A DNA stretch of 23,685 nucleotides from UBA8886 sp002731655 (lineage in GTDB: Archaea > Thermoplasmatota > Poseidoniia > MGIII > CG-Epi1): assembly GCA_030754655.1 (NCBI GenBank), contig JASLZX010000017.1, forward strand, positions 1 through 23,685. Reading direction: 5' to 3'. Below are positions 22,884-23,685 of the stretch, piece by piece. A model generated the notes under the pieces. The model had not been told where the DNA came from. It did not search any database and worked only from the letters and a program-made list of their open reading frames with translations. Each line of letters opens with the position of its first letter. Position 1 is the first letter of the stretch. The translations under genes and the position numbers were made by a program.

Positions 22884-23685
22884 TCAGTTCAGGGCGCCCA
22901 GTATCCAGTCGAAAGTACTCTGGTCTCCAGGTCCGAGGTAGAACATTGCCATCAACACGAAAATGGCCAACAATATCCGGTTATTGAGGATTTCCTCATG
23001 TTTTCCAACACCGATTTTTATTGCAACGTAGGATATGACTCCCCATGCGATACCATCAGCTATCGAGTAGGTGAATGGCATCAATGAGATGGTCAGGAAG
23101 GCAGGAACTGCGATCTCCATGTCATTCCAGTGTATGTCCGCAATTCCACGCATCATCATTGCACCAATTACAATCAGTGCTGGTGCAACAGCGAAGGTCG
23201 GGATTGCAATGAAAAGGTCTGCAAAGAACAATCCGAGTAGGAACAAGACTCCTACCACCACTGCAGTTAGACCGGTCTTTCCACCCTCTTCAATACCTGC
23301 TGCAGATTCGATATAGGTAGTTACGGTACTGGTTCCCATCAGTGCCCCAACGGCTGTTCCAGCCGCATCAGCCATGAAAGCCTCATTGGCATTCTCAAGC
23401 TNNNNNNNNNNCCACAGCCCCCAGGGTCTTGGTTGGCATTTCTGGAGTGGAAACTATGCTATCTGGGAAAGCGGCCTCAGTTCCGTTGTAGGCATCGGTC
23501 ACACCAAGTCCCCATCCACATATGGCTACCACAAAAATGCTGATCATGATGGCTCCCTTCTGTTTACGTACCATCAATATTGCAGTGAGCAATAGACCGA
23601 TTAAGGCCCATAATTCACCAGACATATGTGTCCATCCAGAAGTAGCACTCAAATCAACAAGTGTTGCTGGGTTGTCAACAACCCA
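22884..23685 (-). CDS. AzgA-type purine (NCS2) permease, incomplete and split by a scaffold gap
   Basis: Two reading frames on the - strand belong to one gene. The right piece (23412 to the window edge, open at both ends) has membrane segments ending in PDSIVSTPEMPTKTLGAV. The left piece (22884-23401) reads LENANEAFMADAAGTAVGAL, then GTSTVTTYIESAAGIEEGGKTGLTAVV, and ends DWILGALN; these are hallmarks of AzgA-type nucleobase permeases (adenine, guanine, hypoxanthine). Ten Ns separate them. By comparison with the family about 50 residues are absent there, so the gap is really about 150 bases and the frame change is an assembly artefact. The apt gene downstream supports a purine substrate. GC is low (29 of 60 in the row at 23161) compared with neighbours. 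Confidence 0.9.
23402..23411. other. run of 10 Ns (assembly gap)
   Basis: Ten undetermined bases interrupt the permease gene. The fixed length of 10 is typical of a scaffold join of unknown size, not a measured distance. It explains the apparent frame break. Confidence 0.98.

Noticed and set aside
22884..23685. Permease as a frameshifted pseudogene
   Set aside because: The change of frame coincides with the 10-N gap, and both sides stay open and match the family well, so an assembly gap explains it.

Overview
The window is archaeal and looks like a marine euryarchaeon of the Thermoplasmata-related lineages (Marine Group II/III type), probably from a metagenome assembly. The signs are an archaeal RNA polymerase subunit Rpo7 with Spt4, ribosomal proteins S24e and S27ae, a complete A-type ATP synthase operon, both Cdc48 and the proteasome-activating nucleotidase PAN, an MBF1 homologue, GTP-dependent dephospho-CoA kinase, a PEF-CTERM surface-protein tail and TATA-box promoters. 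The lineage is inferred; only Archaea is firm. Coding is very dense, GC-rich in most places, and start/stop codons often overlap (TGATG, TAATG, ATGA, GTGA). No intergenic stretch exceeds 300 bases.

Left part, + strand (1-7184). First comes the tail of a surface protein. A cdc48 gene follows, with a PRC-barrel protein and a two-helix membrane protein behind it. Then come a K+-dependent-type membrane pyrophosphatase and an information-processing operon: rpo7, spt4, dephospho-CoA kinase, rps24e, rps27ae and tRNA-Arg(CCG).

Centre, - strand (7187-15663). The full A-ATPase operon is transcribed leftwards in the order H-I-K-E-C-F-A-B-D. A 55-residue membrane protein, translationally coupled to atpD, closes it. 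The promoter region holds a TATA box inside a perfect inverted repeat, next to a 10-bp palindrome. tRNA-Ile(GAT) lies just upstream.

Right part. On the - strand are a large acidic-tailed, membrane-anchored extracellular protein, a membrane protein with three C-terminal zinc ribbons, and MBF1. MBF1 diverges from pan, which is followed on the + strand by rpiA and a ribbon-helix-helix/zinc-cluster regulator. Converging on that regulator is a VUT-family (queuosine/archaeosine precursor type) transporter. Then come adenine phosphoribosyltransferase and an AzgA-type purine permease, both on the - strand. The permease is cut by a 10-N scaffold gap and the window edge, and is clearly lower in GC than its neighbours.

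Functional themes are ion-coupled energy conservation (pyrophosphatase plus ATPase, both with residues compatible with Na+), proteasome feeding (Cdc48 and PAN both end in HbYX motifs), transcription/translation, and purine/deazapurine uptake and salvage. I see no CRISPR array, insertion sequence or clear defence system. The most novel-looking items are the RHH-zinc protein with GGCACGT repeats exactly 10 bp apart before its start, the 55-residue protein ending the ATPase operon, and the two palindromes at the ATPase promoter.
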